Shown in pieces: positions 46,248 through 56,582 of a stretch of DNA of 64,000 bases. The notes under the pieces were generated by a model. That model was not told where the DNA came from. It saw only the letters and a list, made by a program, of their open reading frames with translations, and ran no database searches. The stretch's first letter is position 1; each line of letters starts with the position of its first letter. Both the position numbers and the translations under genes were made by a program. The stretch is from Comamonas sp. lk. GTDB lineage: Bacteria; Pseudomonadota; Gammaproteobacteria; Burkholderiales; Burkholderiaceae_C. The stretch is taken from positions 16,705 to 80,704 of the forward strand of contig CAMATX010000002.1 in NCBI GenBank assembly GCA_945861345.1, in the 5' to 3' direction.

Positions 46248-46570
46248 ACCTTCGGCTTCCTGGGGCCGCCGCTGCTGGTTCCCGCCCCCGTTCCGCTTGC
46301 CTTTTTGGCGGGTACGGCTTTTTTCGCGGGCACTTGTGCAAGCGCAGATCCCGCTGCTGACTTAGAGGTCGAAGCCGTACGGCCATCGCGTAGTGTTTTC
46401 GAGGCCGCCGAGGCGGCTGAGGAAGTCGTCGCCTTCAAGGGGTTCACCTGGGATAAAGCGCTGCCAGCCGCAGCTTTAGATGTTTTACCTACATTGGGAC
46501 TCGAAAGTGTTTTCGCGGCAGACTTAGCGGCTGATGGCGAAGTAACTTTTGTTGTTGGTTTGTTGGCCAT
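46244..46570 (-). CDS. small basic Ala/Ser/Lys-rich repeat protein
   Basis: A 108-residue protein of low complexity with two imperfect ~30-residue repeats: KTLSSPNVGKTSKAAAGSAL and KTLRDGRTASTSKSAAGSAL, each ending SQV or AQV. The C-terminus is PAKK-rich and basic, recalling histone H1-like tails. The AAGSAL-type repeat occurs in small bacterial proteins of unknown function. No signal peptide. GGAGCAGTT precedes the ATG at 46570. It is the first gene of a two-gene unit with the membrane protein. Nucleic-acid binding is possible from the charge but is not shown. Confidence 0.7.
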   Translation of the reverse strand: MANKPTTKVTSPSAAKSAAKTLSSPNVGKTSKAAAGSALSQVNPLKATTSSAASAASKTLRDGRTASTSKSAAGSALAQVPAKKAVPAKKASGTGAGTSSGGPRKPKV

Positions 46571-46886
46571 AACTGCTCCTTAGTTGCGATGAAATAAATT
46601 GTCTTAATACGCCAATGTGCTGAACGAAATGCATCTCGGTCTGTGTCTGAAAACGAACAGCGTTCAAAAATTATATTTGTATTTTTATTGATTATCAATT
46701 AAGTCATTGTTTGGGGCGAGAGTTCTTCATTACCGGCCAACCCACCGGCTACCCTCTGTCAGAACACATGGCACCACAAACCCTGGGTTGATAAGCTTAT
46801 AACCCCCGAGCACCCCAATCTGCCCCAAAATAGCAACTCCGCACCTGGCGTAACGCCCGCTGCCATCACCCCATACCGGAGACACC
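46571..46886. other. intergenic region upstream of cysK and the small gene pair
   Basis: A 316-bp divergent gap. The left half is AT-rich and should hold the promoter of the small gene pair; the right half leads into cysK with CGGAGACACC before the start. I see no RNA gene or convincing palindrome. Confidence 0.45.
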
Positions 46887-47804
46887 ATGAAAGCCGACAA
46901 CATCCTGCACACCATTGGCAACACGCCGCACGTTCGCATCAATCGCCTGTTCGGGCCGGATGCGCAGGTCTGGATCAAGTCCGAGCGCAGCAACCCCGGC
47001 GGCTCGATCAAGGACCGCATTGCGCTGGCCATGGTGGAGGACGCGGAAAAATCCGGCGTGCTAAAACCCGGCGGCACCATCATTGAGCCCACCTCGGGCA
47101 ATACGGGCGTCGGCCTGGCCATGGTGGCAGCCGTCAAAGGCTACAAACTGATTTTGGTGATGCCCGACAGCATGTCCATCGAGCGGCGCCGCCTGATGTT
47201 GGCCTATGGCGCCAGCTTTGACCTGACGCCGCGCGAAAAAGGCATGAAAGGCGCCATCGCCCGCGCGCAGGAACTGGTCGATGCCACGCCCGGCGCCTGG
47301 ATGCCGCAGCAGTTTGAAAACACCGCCAATGTGGAAGTCCACACCCGCACCACAGCGCTGGAAATCCTGGCTGATTTCCCCGAGGGCTTGGACGCCATCA
47401 TCACGGGCGTAGGCACCGGTGGGCACATTACTGGCGTGGCGCAAGTGCTTAAGGCCAAATGGCCAGGGCTCAAAGTCTTTGCGGTCGAGCCGACGCAAAG
47501 CCCGGTTATTTCCGGCGGCGCGCCTTCGCCACACCCCATCCAAGGCATTGGCGCGGGCTTCATCCCGAAAAACCTGCACACTGATTTGCTCGATGGCGTG
47601 ATCCAGGTGGAAGCTGAAGCTTCCCGCGAAATGGCCCGCCGCAGCGCCGCGCAAGAAGGCATGCTGGTGGGCATCAGCAGCGGTGCCACCCTGGCGGCGA
47701 TTGCCCAAAAGCTGCCTGAATTGCCCGCAGGCGCGAAAGTGCTGGGCTTTAACTACGACACCGGCGAGCGTTATTTGTCGATTGAGGGCTTTTTGCCGGC
47801 TTGA
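46887..47804 (+). CDS. cysK: cysteine synthase A
   Basis: A 305-residue PLP-dependent O-acetylserine sulfhydrylase making cysteine from O-acetylserine and sulfide. The PLP lysine is in [13 protein letters not shown] (about residue 45). The substrate loop is [12 protein letters not shown], the phosphate-binding loop [11 protein letters not shown], and [11 protein letters not shown] follows. The PGGSIKDR form and [10 protein letters not shown] favour CysK over CysM. It stands alone, with GNAT downstream after about 120 bp. Confidence 0.94.
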   Translation: MKADNILHTIGNTPHVRINRLFGPDAQVWIKSERSNPGGSIKDRIALAMVEDAEKSGVLKPGGTIIEPTSGNTGVGLAMVAAVKGYKLILVMPDSMSIERRRLMLAYGASFDLTPREKGMKGAIARAQELVDATPGAWMPQQFENTANVEVHTRTTALEILADFPEGLDAIITGVGTGGHITGVAQVLKAKWPGLKVFAVEPTQSPVISGGAPSPHPIQGIGAGFIPKNLHTDLLDGVIQVEAEASREMARRSAAQEGMLVGISSGATLAAIAQKLPELPAGAKVLGFNYDTGERYLSIEGFLPA

Positions 47805-47926
47805 TCGCTTTGGCTTGCCGCAAATGGCCGCCTTCGGCACATCAGCATGCCGTGTTTTTGGGGTAACCCACGCCACATTTAACCCGCAAAGCAGCGCAAC
47901 CTAGGGAAAACCCTTATAGTGCGCCT

Positions 47927-48643
47927 ATGCACGCTTTGAAAAACGGGATTTACGGGTTCTTGGCCAAACTCCTGGCACCCTGGCAGCACTTGCTGCTGAC
48001 GCTGGGCCACAAAACCGACGGGCTGGGGCATGACAGCTTTGTCCCCGTGCGCGAATTGCACGCCCATGACCGCAGCGACATCTTGGGCCACCTGCTGGCT
48101 TTGGAGAGCGCCGACCGCTATTTGCGCTTTGGCTACTGCGCGCAGGACGCGCAAATTGAGGGCTACGTTCAGCACCTGGACTTTGACCGCGACCGCGTCT
48201 ATGGCATTTACAACCGCAAATTGCAACTCATTGCCATGGCGCATCTGGCCTACGGGCAGGAGCAAGAATCCAAGCGCTGCGCCGAGTTTGGCGGCTCGGT
48301 GCTAGCGCATTGGCGCGGACGCGGGCTGGGCGCCCAGCTTTTTGCCCGGGCGCAGTTGCATGCGCGCAATGACGGCATCGACCTTTTGTTCATCCACGCG
48401 CTGAGCGAGAACACGGCCATGCTGCACATCGCCCAACGTGCCGGCGCCCGGGTGGAGCGCCTGGGCTCGGAGTCCGACGCCTATTTGGCGCTGCCCACGG
48501 CCACGGTGCAATCGCATTTGTCCGAGGCGGTGGACGCCCAAATTGCCGACACCGATTACCAGCTCAAAGCGCAGGCGCAACACTTTTGGGCGCTGCTTGG
48601 GCGCGTCAGTGGCAGCCACCGGGTACAACCCGCCGACAAGTAA
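47927..48643 (+). CDS. GNAT-family N-acetyltransferase
   Basis: A 238-residue protein. The acetyl-CoA-binding motif A is visible as VLAHWRGRGLGAQLFARAQLHA (about 125-146), followed by SENTAMLHIAQRAGARVERLG, typical of the GNAT C-terminal half. The substrate is unknown. The first 40 residues, before the fold, are hydrophobic in part but do not look like a cleavable signal. Single gene. Confidence 0.8.
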   Translation: MHALKNGIYGFLAKLLAPWQHLLLTLGHKTDGLGHDSFVPVRELHAHDRSDILGHLLALESADRYLRFGYCAQDAQIEGYVQHLDFDRDRVYGIYNRKLQLIAMAHLAYGQEQESKRCAEFGGSVLAHWRGRGLGAQLFARAQLHARNDGIDLLFIHALSENTAMLHIAQRAGARVERLGSESDAYLALPTATVQSHLSEAVDAQIADTDYQLKAQAQHFWALLGRVSGSHRVQPADK

Positions 48644-48731
48644 GCCGGGGCCAAGGCGATAGGCATTTGCCACCGGGTCATGGCGATGGGCTATCCTAGA
48701 GCCTTCTGCATTTCAGTAGCGCCTCCCGCCC

Positions 48732-49604
48732 GTGTCCGACCCCCATCCTGCCGTACCCCACCCCAAGGAAGACAAGCGCACTTTTTTGCAGCGTTTGGCC
48801 GAATTCCTGCACCCCGGCCCGGACTCGCCTGAGGAGTTGATGGAAACGCTGGCCGAGGCCGAAGACAACAAAATCATTGGCGCCCAGTCGCGCGCCATGC
48901 TTGAGGGCGTGATCCGCATGGCCGACATGACGGCCGGCGACGTGATGGTGGCCGCTACGCGCATGGATTTGCTGGACATTCAATCGCCCATGGATGATTT
49001 GCTGCACACCGTGATCGACACGGCGCACTCGCGCTTTCCGGTGTTTGAGGGTGAGCGCGAGAACATCATCGGCATCTTGATGGCCAAAGATTTGCTCAAG
49101 CTGCAGCGCGCGCCCGAGCTCAATATCCGCGCCTTGCTGCGCCCGGCGGTGTTTGTGCCCGAGACCAAGGGCCTGAATGACTTGTTGCGCGACTTCAAAG
49201 GCAACCGCAACCACCTGGCCATCGTGATTGACGAGTTTGGCCGCGTGGCGGGCCTGATCACTATCGAAGACGTGCTCGAGCAAATCGTGGGCGAAATCGA
49301 GGACGAGTTTGACATTGACGACGACGAGGGCGATGTCTTCTCGCTGCCCGACGGCAGTTTCCGCGTAAATGGCGACGCCACCTTGGAGCGGGTGAGCAGC
49401 GCCTTTGCGGTGAACCTGCTGGCGCGCGAGGATGCGCCCGACTTTGACACCATCGGCGGCCTGGTCGCCCACGCGATGGGCCATGTGCCCAAACGCGGCG
49501 AGCGCCACACCATGCTGGGCTTACAGTTCGTGGTGATGCATACCAAGGGCGGCGCAGTGCGCTGGTTCAAGGTCTCGGCGCTGCCCGCAGCCGGGCAGCT
49601 GTGA
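48732..49604 (+). CDS. corC: CorC/HlyC-type CBS-domain protein
   Basis: A 290-residue cytoplasmic protein of the YbeX/CorC family. After a short acidic N-terminus come two CBS domains (about 65-185; MTAGDVMVAATRMDLLDIQ...VIDEFGRVAGLITIEDVLEQIVGEIEDEFD) and a C-terminal CorC/HlyC domain (FDTIGGLVAHAMGHVPKRGE). In E. coli ybeX lies next to lnt, as here; it is implicated in Mg2+/Co2+ efflux and ribosome-related functions. GTG start at 48732. Its stop overlaps the GTG start of lnt. Confidence 0.94.
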   Translation: MSDPHPAVPHPKEDKRTFLQRLAEFLHPGPDSPEELMETLAEAEDNKIIGAQSRAMLEGVIRMADMTAGDVMVAATRMDLLDIQSPMDDLLHTVIDTAHSRFPVFEGERENIIGILMAKDLLKLQRAPELNIRALLRPAVFVPETKGLNDLLRDFKGNRNHLAIVIDEFGRVAGLITIEDVLEQIVGEIEDEFDIDDDEGDVFSLPDGSFRVNGDATLERVSSAFAVNLLAREDAPDFDTIGGLVAHAMGHVPKRGERHTMLGLQFVVMHTKGGAVRWFKVSALPAAGQL

Positions 49605-51190
49605 CCAGGGAAAGCCTGTTGCGCTACGCCGTACTGGCCGCTGGCGGCTGGCTGCATGCCGCCGCAGTGGCCTGGCCGCTGCACAGTCTGTGGACCTACG
49701 GCCAAAATATTTGGTACCTGCAAGTGGCCGCCATGCTGGTGCTGGCCCAGCAACTGCTCAGCGCGCCCACGGCGCATGTGGCCTGGCGGCGCAGTTGGTT
49801 TTTTGCCAGCGTCTACCTGGCCAGCACGTTTTGGTGGTTGTTCACAGCCATGCACACCTATGGCGGCATGGCCGCACCGCTGGCGGCTATCGCCGAGCTC
49901 TTGCTGGCGGTTTTGCTGGCGGTTTACTTTGCGCTGGCCTGCACGCTGTGGTGGCACCTGGCGGGCAGCAAGGCACTGCGCAATGCCGTGCTGTTTGGCC
50001 TGTTGTGGATGGCGGCCGAACTGGCGCGCGGAACCTGGCTCACGGGTTTTGGCTGGGGTGCTGGCGGCTACGCGCACCTGGACGGCCCCTTGGCGTCGTT
50101 GGCGCCTTGGCTGGGCGCCTATGGCGTGGGGGCGGTGGCAGCCCTGGTCGCGATGGCGCTGGCCCAAAGCGGCTGGCCGCGCAGCAGCGGGCGCGCGCCG
50201 GCCCAGGGCGTGGGCCGCAGCGCCTGGGTTGTGCTGCTTTTGGCACTCGCGCTACCGTCCTTCTTGCCGGCCCGCTGGGCTACATGGACGCGGGACCAAG
50301 GCAGCCTGAGCGTCACCGTGCTGCAAGGCGGCATTGCACAGAGCGAAAAATTTGAGCGCTCTACCGGCGTGGGCCATGCCTTGCGCTGGTACCAGCAGCA
50401 CCTGCTGGAGTCGCGCAGCGCCCTGGTGGTCGCGCCCGAGACGGCCATTCCCTTACTGCCCGAAGACTTGCCCGCCGATTACTGGGAGCGCCTGAGCACC
50501 GGTTTGGTAACCCAAGGGCGCGCCGCCATCATCGGCATACCGTTGGGCGACAGCCATGCGGGCTACACCAACTCGGTGATTGCGCTCTTGCCCGGCGAAA
50601 AGCAGGTGCTGCGCTACGACAAACACCATTTGGTGCCTTTTGGCGAATTTATTCCGCCCATGCTGCGCTGGTTTACCAACCTGATGCACATTCCGCTGGG
50701 CGATTTTCGGCGCGGCGACCTCGGACAAAGCAGTTTTGCGCTGCAAGGCCAAGGCCTGGCTGCCCATATTTGTTATGAAGACTTGTTTGGCGAAGAGCTG
50801 GCCACGCGTTTTGGCCCCGGCCTGCAAGCGCCTACGGTGTTTGTCAACGTGAGCAACCTGGCCTGGTTTGGGCCCAGTATTGCGCTGGACCAGCACCTGG
50901 GTATCGCGCGCATGCGTGCTCTGGAATTTCAGCTGCCCATGGTGCGCGCCACCAATACGGGCGCCAGCGCCTTGATTGACCACCGCGGGGTCGTGTTTGC
51001 GCGGCTTCCCTACACGGTGGCCGGGGTGCTCGAGGGCGAGGTGCAAGGGCGCATTGGCATGACGCCCTTTGCCTGGTGGGCTTCCCGCTGGGGCTTATGG
51101 CCTTTGTGGTTGGCCGTGGTGGTAGGGCTTTTGTGGACGCTGCTTTCGCCGGGGCGCACAGGCGCAGTGCGCCGGGGTATTGGCCCGTAA
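49601..51190 (+). CDS. lnt: apolipoprotein N-acyltransferase
   Basis: A 529-residue inner-membrane enzyme adding the third acyl chain to lipoproteins. Six or more N-terminal helices precede the nitrilase-like periplasmic domain with the catalytic triad Glu in [11 protein letters not shown], Lys in [15 protein letters not shown] and Cys in [12 protein letters not shown]-terminal helix ([17 protein letters not shown]) anchors the end. GTG at 49601 overlaps the corC stop by 4 bp. Confidence 0.96.
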   Translation: MTRESLLRYAVLAAGGWLHAAAVAWPLHSLWTYGQNIWYLQVAAMLVLAQQLLSAPTAHVAWRRSWFFASVYLASTFWWLFTAMHTYGGMAAPLAAIAELLLAVLLAVYFALACTLWWHLAGSKALRNAVLFGLLWMAAELARGTWLTGFGWGAGGYAHLDGPLASLAPWLGAYGVGAVAALVAMALAQSGWPRSSGRAPAQGVGRSAWVVLLLALALPSFLPARWATWTRDQGSLSVTVLQGGIAQSEKFERSTGVGHALRWYQQHLLESRSALVVAPETAIPLLPEDLPADYWERLSTGLVTQGRAAIIGIPLGDSHAGYTNSVIALLPGEKQVLRYDKHHLVPFGEFIPPMLRWFTNLMHIPLGDFRRGDLGQSSFALQGQGLAAHICYEDLFGEELATRFGPGLQAPTVFVNVSNLAWFGPSIALDQHLGIARMRALEFQLPMVRATNTGASALIDHRGVVFARLPYTVAGVLEGEVQGRIGMTPFAWWASRWGLWPLWLAVVVGLLWTLLSPGRTGAVRRGIGP

Positions 51191-51273
51191 AATCAGTACC
51201 TCGCGCACAGCGGGCTTTTACGCCGTGCGGCCTATTTGCAACAGACGGCACATGCGTGTGCCCATTTCACTCC

Positions 51274-52179
51274 ATGTTGACCTTCCAGCAAATCATTCTC
51301 ACCTTGCAGTCGTACTGGGACACGCAAGGCTGCGCGCTCCTGCAACCTTATGACATGGAGGTGGGCGCAGGCACCTCGCACACCGCCACGTTTTTGCGCG
51401 CCATCGGCCCCGAGCCCTGGAAGGCCGCCTATGTGCAACCGAGCCGCCGCCCCAAAGACGGACGCTACGGCGAAAACCCCAACCGTTTGCAGCATTACTA
51501 CCAGTACCAAGTGGTGATGAAACCGGCACCCGCCAATATCCTGGACTTGTACCTCGGTTCGCTACAGGCACTGGGCTTTGACCTTAAGCAAAACGACATC
51601 CGCTTTGTCGAAGACGATTGGGAAAACCCCACCCTGGGCGCCTGGGGCCTGGGCTGGGAAGTGTGGCTCAATGGGATGGAGGTGACGCAGTTCACCTATT
51701 TCCAGCAAGTCGGCGGCATCGATTGCAAGCCGGTCACCGGCGAAATTACCTATGGCCTGGAGCGCCTGGCCATGTACCTGCAAGGCGTGGATAACGTCTA
51801 TAACTTGCAATGGACCTCTGACATGTCCTATGGCGACGTGTACAAGCAAAACGAAGTGGAACAGTCCACCTACAACTTCGAACACAGCGACACCGACTTT
51901 TTATTCACCGCGTTTTCCGCGCATGAAAAACAAGCCAAACATTTGATCGACGTGCCCCTGGCCTTGCCGGCCTATGAGCAAGTGCTCAAAGCGGCGCATA
52001 CTTTTAATTTGCTGGATGCACGCGGCGCCATCAGCGTGACCGAGCGCGCTGCTTACATGGGCCGCATCCGCAACCTGGCGCGCGGCGTGGCGCAGTGCTA
52101 CTACGAGAGCCGCGAGCGATTAGGCTTTCCGATGGCTCCGCCCGAGTGGATCGCGCAGATGGCGAAGAAGGCGGCATGA
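51274..52179 (+). CDS. glyQ: glycyl-tRNA synthetase alpha chain
   Basis: The 301-residue catalytic alpha subunit of the bacterial heterotetrameric GlyRS. It begins [33 protein letters not shown] and contains [29 protein letters not shown], both nearly invariant. The ATG at 51274 is the family start; the longer frame from 51076 overlaps lnt. It is coupled to glyS by a 4-bp overlap. Confidence 0.98.
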   Translation: MLTFQQIILTLQSYWDTQGCALLQPYDMEVGAGTSHTATFLRAIGPEPWKAAYVQPSRRPKDGRYGENPNRLQHYYQYQVVMKPAPANILDLYLGSLQALGFDLKQNDIRFVEDDWENPTLGAWGLGWEVWLNGMEVTQFTYFQQVGGIDCKPVTGEITYGLERLAMYLQGVDNVYNLQWTSDMSYGDVYKQNEVEQSTYNFEHSDTDFLFTAFSAHEKQAKHLIDVPLALPAYEQVLKAAHTFNLLDARGAISVTERAAYMGRIRNLARGVAQCYYESRERLGFPMAPPEWIAQMAKKAA

Positions 52180-54296
52180 GCATGGCTACTGAAAACCTTC
52201 TGGTCGAACTCTTTGTGGAAGAGCTGCCGCCCAAGGCTTTGAAAAAACTGGGACTCGCTTTTGCTGGTGTGCTGGCCGACAGCCTCAAAGCACAAGGCCT
52301 AGCCTCGCCCGATTCGCAGGTGACGGACTACGCCTCGCCTCGCCGTTTGGCAGTGCATGTGACTGGCGTCGCCGCGCAAGCTGCAGACAAAGCCGTGTCC
52401 CAAAAGCTGATGCCGGTAAGCGTCGGCCTGGACGCCCAAGGCCAAGCCACAGCCGCTTTGCTCAAAAAACTTCAAGCGCTGGGCGCGGGCGCGCAAGACG
52501 TGCCAGCCCTGCAAAAACGCATGGACGGCAAAGCCGAGGCCTTGTACTTTGACAGCACGGTACGCGGCGCAAGCCTCGCCGAAGGCCTACAAAAGGCACT
52601 TTTGGACGCGATTGCCAAGCTGCCCATCCCCAAAGTCATGACCTACCAACTGGCACGCGATTGCGCGCTGCCCGGCTGGAGCACCGTCAGCTTTGTGCGC
52701 CCGGCGCATGGCTTGCTGGCTTTGCATGGCAACGCGGTGGTGCCGGTGCAGGCGCTCGGTTTGCAGGCGGGCGACAGCACGCAAGGCCACCGCTTTGAGG
52801 CCGCTGTGTCACCCGTGCGCATTGCCCACGCCGACGACTACGCGGCTACATTGGCGCGCGACGGCGCCGTAATCGCCAGCTTTGACGCGCGGCGCGCCGA
52901 GATCGCCCGCCAACTGCAAGCGGCCGCCAGCGCCCAAGGCGCGCAAGCAATCGATGACGCCGCCTTGCTCGACGAAGTGACCGGCCTGGTCGAGCGCCCC
53001 CACGTCATGGTGTGCAGCTTTGACGCCGAATTTTTGCAAGTGCCCCAAGAGTGCCTGATTCTGACGATGAAGGCCAACCAGAAATACTTCCCGTTGCTAG
53101 ACGCCGCCGGCAAACTGAGCAACCAGTTTTTGGTGGTCAGCAACATCAACCCCGCCAACCCCAGCGCTGTCATCGGCGGCAACGAGCGCGTGGTGCGCCC
53201 GCGCCTGGCCGATGCCAAATTCTTTTTCGATCAGGACCGCAAGAAAACGCTGGAATCGCGCGTACCTGGGCTCTCCAAGGTGGTTTATCACAACCAATTG
53301 GGCACCCAGGGCGAACGCATGCAGCGAGTACGTGCGATTGCCCGCACCATTGCCAGCAAACTGGGCGACGACGCACTGGTGCAAGCGGCCGACACCGCCG
53401 CGCAGCTGGCCAAAACCGATTTGATGACCGATATGGTGGGCGAGTTCCCCGAGCTGCAAGGCACCATGGGCGGCTATTACGCCCGGCACGATGGGCTGAG
53501 CGAGGACATCGCCATCGCCATCGAAGACCATTACAAGCCCCGCTTCGCGGGCGACGCCCTGCCGCGCAAGCCGGCGGCACTGGTAGTTGCACTGGCCGAC
53601 AAGCTCGAAACCCTGGTCGGCATGTTTGGCAGTGGCAATCTGCCCACCGGTGACAAAGATCCGTTTGCCCTGCGTCGCCACGCTTTGGGCGTGATCCGCA
53701 TGCTGGTCGAGGAAGATTTGCCGCTGCAACTGCCCACGCTGCTGGCCGATGCGCAGCCGGCCTTTGGCACGCTAATTCAAGACGCCAGTGCCGCTTTGCT
53801 TGAATTTGTGTTTGACCGCCTGTCCGGCGCTCTGCGCGAACAAGGCTACAGCGCACAAGAAGTGGAGGCCGTACTGGCCCTGCGCCCGGCGCGTCTGGGC
53901 GAAGTGCCCCCGCGCCTGGCGGCGGTACGCGCCTTTACCGCGCTGCCCGAGAGCGCCGCGCTGGCTGCGGCCAACAAGCGTATCGGCAACATCCTCAAAA
54001 AATCCGACGAAGCCCGCGCCAGCGTGCAAAGCGACTTGCTGCACGAGGCCGCCGAAAAAGCCCTGCACGCCGCCATGCAAGAGACGGTGCCCATCGCAGA
54101 TGCCTTGTTTTCCTCCCAAGACTACACCGCCAGCTTGCAAGCGTTGGCGGCGCTGCGCGCACCGGTGGATGCGTTTTTTGACGGTGTCATGGTCAATGCC
54201 GATGACCCGGCGCTCAAAGCCAACCGCTTGGCGCTTTTGCAGCAACTGCACAGCGCCATGAACCGCGTGGCCGATTTGTCCAAGCTGGCCGCTTAA
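52176..54296 (+). CDS. glyS: glycyl-tRNA synthetase beta chain
   Basis: The 706-residue beta subunit, carrying the HD-like and anticodon-binding domains of GlyRS. It starts [22 protein letters not shown], and contains [23 protein letters not shown] and [14 protein letters not shown], all characteristic. ATG at 52176 overlaps the glyQ stop (ATGA); an ATG two codons later is equally possible. gmhB follows after 15 bp. Confidence 0.97.
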   Translation: MSMATENLLVELFVEELPPKALKKLGLAFAGVLADSLKAQGLASPDSQVTDYASPRRLAVHVTGVAAQAADKAVSQKLMPVSVGLDAQGQATAALLKKLQALGAGAQDVPALQKRMDGKAEALYFDSTVRGASLAEGLQKALLDAIAKLPIPKVMTYQLARDCALPGWSTVSFVRPAHGLLALHGNAVVPVQALGLQAGDSTQGHRFEAAVSPVRIAHADDYAATLARDGAVIASFDARRAEIARQLQAAASAQGAQAIDDAALLDEVTGLVERPHVMVCSFDAEFLQVPQECLILTMKANQKYFPLLDAAGKLSNQFLVVSNINPANPSAVIGGNERVVRPRLADAKFFFDQDRKKTLESRVPGLSKVVYHNQLGTQGERMQRVRAIARTIASKLGDDALVQAADTAAQLAKTDLMTDMVGEFPELQGTMGGYYARHDGLSEDIAIAIEDHYKPRFAGDALPRKPAALVVALADKLETLVGMFGSGNLPTGDKDPFALRRHALGVIRMLVEEDLPLQLPTLLADAQPAFGTLIQDASAALLEFVFDRLSGALREQGYSAQEVEAVLALRPARLGEVPPRLAAVRAFTALPESAALAAANKRIGNILKKSDEARASVQSDLLHEAAEKALHAAMQETVPIADALFSSQDYTASLQALAALRAPVDAFFDGVMVNADDPALKANRLALLQQLHSAMNRVADLSKLAA

Positions 54297-54311
54297 ATTC
54301 TATTTAGCACC

Positions 54312-54860
54312 ATGAAACTGTGCATCCTGGACCGCGACGGCACCATCAACGCCGACAGCGAGGACTACATCAAGTCGGCCGCCGAGTGGCAACCCCTGCC
54401 CGGCGCGCTGGAGGCCATTGCCCGCATCAACCATGCTGGCTGGCATGTGGTGGTGGCGAGCAACCAGTCCGGGTTGGGGCGCGGTTTGTTTGACGTGGCT
54501 GCGCTCAACGCCATGCACGCCAAGATGCACAGCATGCTCGCTGCCGTGGGCGGGCGCATCGACGCCGTGTTTTACTGCCCGCACAACCCCAGCGAGGCTT
54601 GCCATTGCCGCAAGCCCGCCTCCGGCTTGTTCGAGCAAATCGGCGAGCGCTACGGCATGTCCTTGGCCGGCATGCCCGCCGTGGGCGACACGGCGCGCGA
54701 TCTGCAAGCGGCCATTCGCCTGGGCTGCACGCCCCACGTGGTGCAAACCGGTAAAGCCGCGCTGTGGCGCGGGCAAAACCTGCCGGCCGATTTCCCGCCG
54801 CAAACGCAGGTGCACACCGATTTATCGGCCTTTGCCGATTACCTGGTCGCCAGCGCTTAA
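54312..54860 (+). CDS. gmhB: D-glycero-beta-D-manno-heptose 1,7-bisphosphate 7-phosphatase
   Basis: A 182-residue HAD-family phosphatase of LPS core heptose synthesis. The nucleophile motif is LDRDGTIN (about 5-12). The zinc-binding loop is CPHNPSEACHCRKP (about 95-108), specific for GmhB-type phosphatases, and GDTARDLQAA gives motif IV. It lies between glyS and plsC, a common betaproteobacterial order. Confidence 0.95.
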   Translation: MKLCILDRDGTINADSEDYIKSAAEWQPLPGALEAIARINHAGWHVVVASNQSGLGRGLFDVAALNAMHAKMHSMLAAVGGRIDAVFYCPHNPSEACHCRKPASGLFEQIGERYGMSLAGMPAVGDTARDLQAAIRLGCTPHVVQTGKAALWRGQNLPADFPPQTQVHTDLSAFADYLVASA

Positions 54861-54893
54861 GCTGTCCGGCAAAACTGCCTAGAACCCAACGCC

Positions 54894-55634
54894 ATGCCCT
54901 TCATCCGCTCTGTACTGCACATGCTGTGGATGATGCTGACCGTCGTCCCCTTTGCGTTCGCGATTTTGGGCGCCTCGCTGTTTATTCGGGGCAACCCCCT
55001 GTGGTCTATGGCACGCGCATGGCTGCGCACCGCGATCTCAGGAGCGCATTGGATTTTGGGCATTCGCGTACGCGTGCGCGGCTGGGAGCATCTGCCCCAG
55101 GGCGAAAACAGCGCTGCTATTTTGCTGGTCAAGCACCAGTCCACCTTAGAGACGTTTTTGCTACCTTCGCTGATGCCGCATCCGCTGGCTTTTGTGTTTA
55201 AGAAAGAACTGCTCTATGTGCCCTTTTTCGGCTGGGCCATGAGCCGCCTGGACATGGTGCACATCGACCGCACGCAACGCGCCCAGGCCTTTAGCAAAGT
55301 GGTGGCGCAGGGCAAAGAGCTGCTTGGGCGTGGCGTCTGGGTCATCATGTTCCCCGAGGGAACGCGCATTCCACGGGGCGAAAAAGGCGTTTACAAATCC
55401 GGGGGCACGCGCCTGGCGATCGAGACCGGCGCGCCGGTGTTCCCGATTGCCGTCAACTCGGCGCGGGTCTGGCCGCGCAAGGCCTTTGTCAAATACCCCG
55501 GCGTTGTCGATGTGTCCATCGGGCCGGGCATTCCCAGCGAAGGGCGCCATCCGGAGGAGATGATGCGCGAGGTGGAGGCCTGGATCGAGGCCGAAATGCG
55601 TCGCATCGACCCCGACGCTTACCCGCAAACCTGA
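54894..55634 (+). CDS. plsC: 1-acyl-sn-glycerol-3-phosphate acyltransferase
   Basis: A 246-residue membrane-associated acyltransferase of phospholipid synthesis. The N-terminus has a hydrophobic anchor (LHMLWMMLTVVPFAFAILGASLF). Motif I reads KHQSTLETF in place of the classical NHxxxxD, so Glu follows His at the catalytic Asp position; this form is frequent in betaproteobacterial homologues as far as I recall. Motif III is MFPEGTRI. It follows gmhB after 33 bp. Confidence 0.92.
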   Translation: MPFIRSVLHMLWMMLTVVPFAFAILGASLFIRGNPLWSMARAWLRTAISGAHWILGIRVRVRGWEHLPQGENSAAILLVKHQSTLETFLLPSLMPHPLAFVFKKELLYVPFFGWAMSRLDMVHIDRTQRAQAFSKVVAQGKELLGRGVWVIMFPEGTRIPRGEKGVYKSGGTRLAIETGAPVFPIAVNSARVWPRKAFVKYPGVVDVSIGPGIPSEGRHPEEMMREVEAWIEAEMRRIDPDAYPQT

Positions 55635-55653
55635 CGCGCACGCCGGCCAGCCC

Positions 55654-56568
55654 ATGCACCCCTTGCTGCGCTATACGCTGGACTTGTTCGAATCCTTGGG
55701 CTCTGGCGCCGCGCCCCAGGCCAGCAAAGCCAAGCCCGCTCGCAAGCGGCCAGCGCCCGATTTGCGTAGCAGCGGTTTGCCAGCGCCAGGTAGCGCGGCA
55801 GCCGGTCCGTCCGATTTTTCCCATCCCCAGGCGACGCGCCAACTGCGACTGGGCGGCGTGACGGTGGCCTTCTCCTTGGTGCGCGCCAAGCGGCACACCA
55901 TTGGCATGGTGGTCGGGCCCGACGGCCTGTCGGTGCGGGCGCCGCGATGGACTTCCTTGCATGAAATCGACAGCGCCCTGCAAGCGCGCGCCGACTGGAT
56001 CGTCCGTAAGCTGCAAGAGGTGCACGCACGCCATACGCGCCTGGAGCAAACCCGCATCGAGTGGCGCGACGGTGCCGTGTTCCCGTATCTGGGCGCCCCC
56101 CTGCGATTGCAGCTGGACCCGGCGCACCGTTTTGCCAGTGTGGGCGCAGCCTTAGAAATGGCAGCCGATGGCACAGGCACCCAGGTACTGCGTCTGGCAC
56201 TGGCGCCCGATGCCAGCGCCGCCCAGATCCGCGATGCCTGCCAAGCCTGGCTGATGCGACAGGCGCGCATTTTGTTTGCCCAGCGGTTGGACCATTTCGC
56301 GCCGCAATTGCAGGTGCGATGGAGCCGCTTATCGCTCAGCAATGCCGGCACGCGCTGGGGCAGCGCCAAGAGCGACGGCTCCATTCGCCTGCATTGGCGG
56401 TTGATGCACTTTGATTTGGCGGTGATTGATTACGTGGTGGCCCACGAGCTGAGCCATTTGCGGGTGATGAACCACAGCCCGCGCTTTTGGGCGACCGTGG
56501 GCACTGTGGTGCCCGATTACCCGGCCCAGCGCCAAGCGCTCAAGAATCCAACCATCCCGCTCTGGTAG
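55654..56568 (+). CDS. YgjP-like metallopeptidase (DUF45/M48-related)
   Basis: A 304-residue protein. A variable Ala/Pro-rich N-terminus of about 60 residues precedes the DUF45 domain with LVRAKRHTIGMVVGPDGLSVRAP. The zinc site VVAHELSHLRVMNHSPRFW has the HExxH helix and downstream His. SNAGTRWGSAKSDGSIRLHWRL before it is a strong family mark. Function is unestablished; often annotated as a predicted metal-dependent hydrolase. It follows plsC by 19 bp. Confidence 0.92.
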   Translation: MHPLLRYTLDLFESLGSGAAPQASKAKPARKRPAPDLRSSGLPAPGSAAAGPSDFSHPQATRQLRLGGVTVAFSLVRAKRHTIGMVVGPDGLSVRAPRWTSLHEIDSALQARADWIVRKLQEVHARHTRLEQTRIEWRDGAVFPYLGAPLRLQLDPAHRFASVGAALEMAADGTGTQVLRLALAPDASAAQIRDACQAWLMRQARILFAQRLDHFAPQLQVRWSRLSLSNAGTRWGSAKSDGSIRLHWRLMHFDLAVIDYVVAHELSHLRVMNHSPRFWATVGTVVPDYPAQRQALKNPTIPLW

Positions 56569-56582
56569 ATGGGCGGCGGGCC

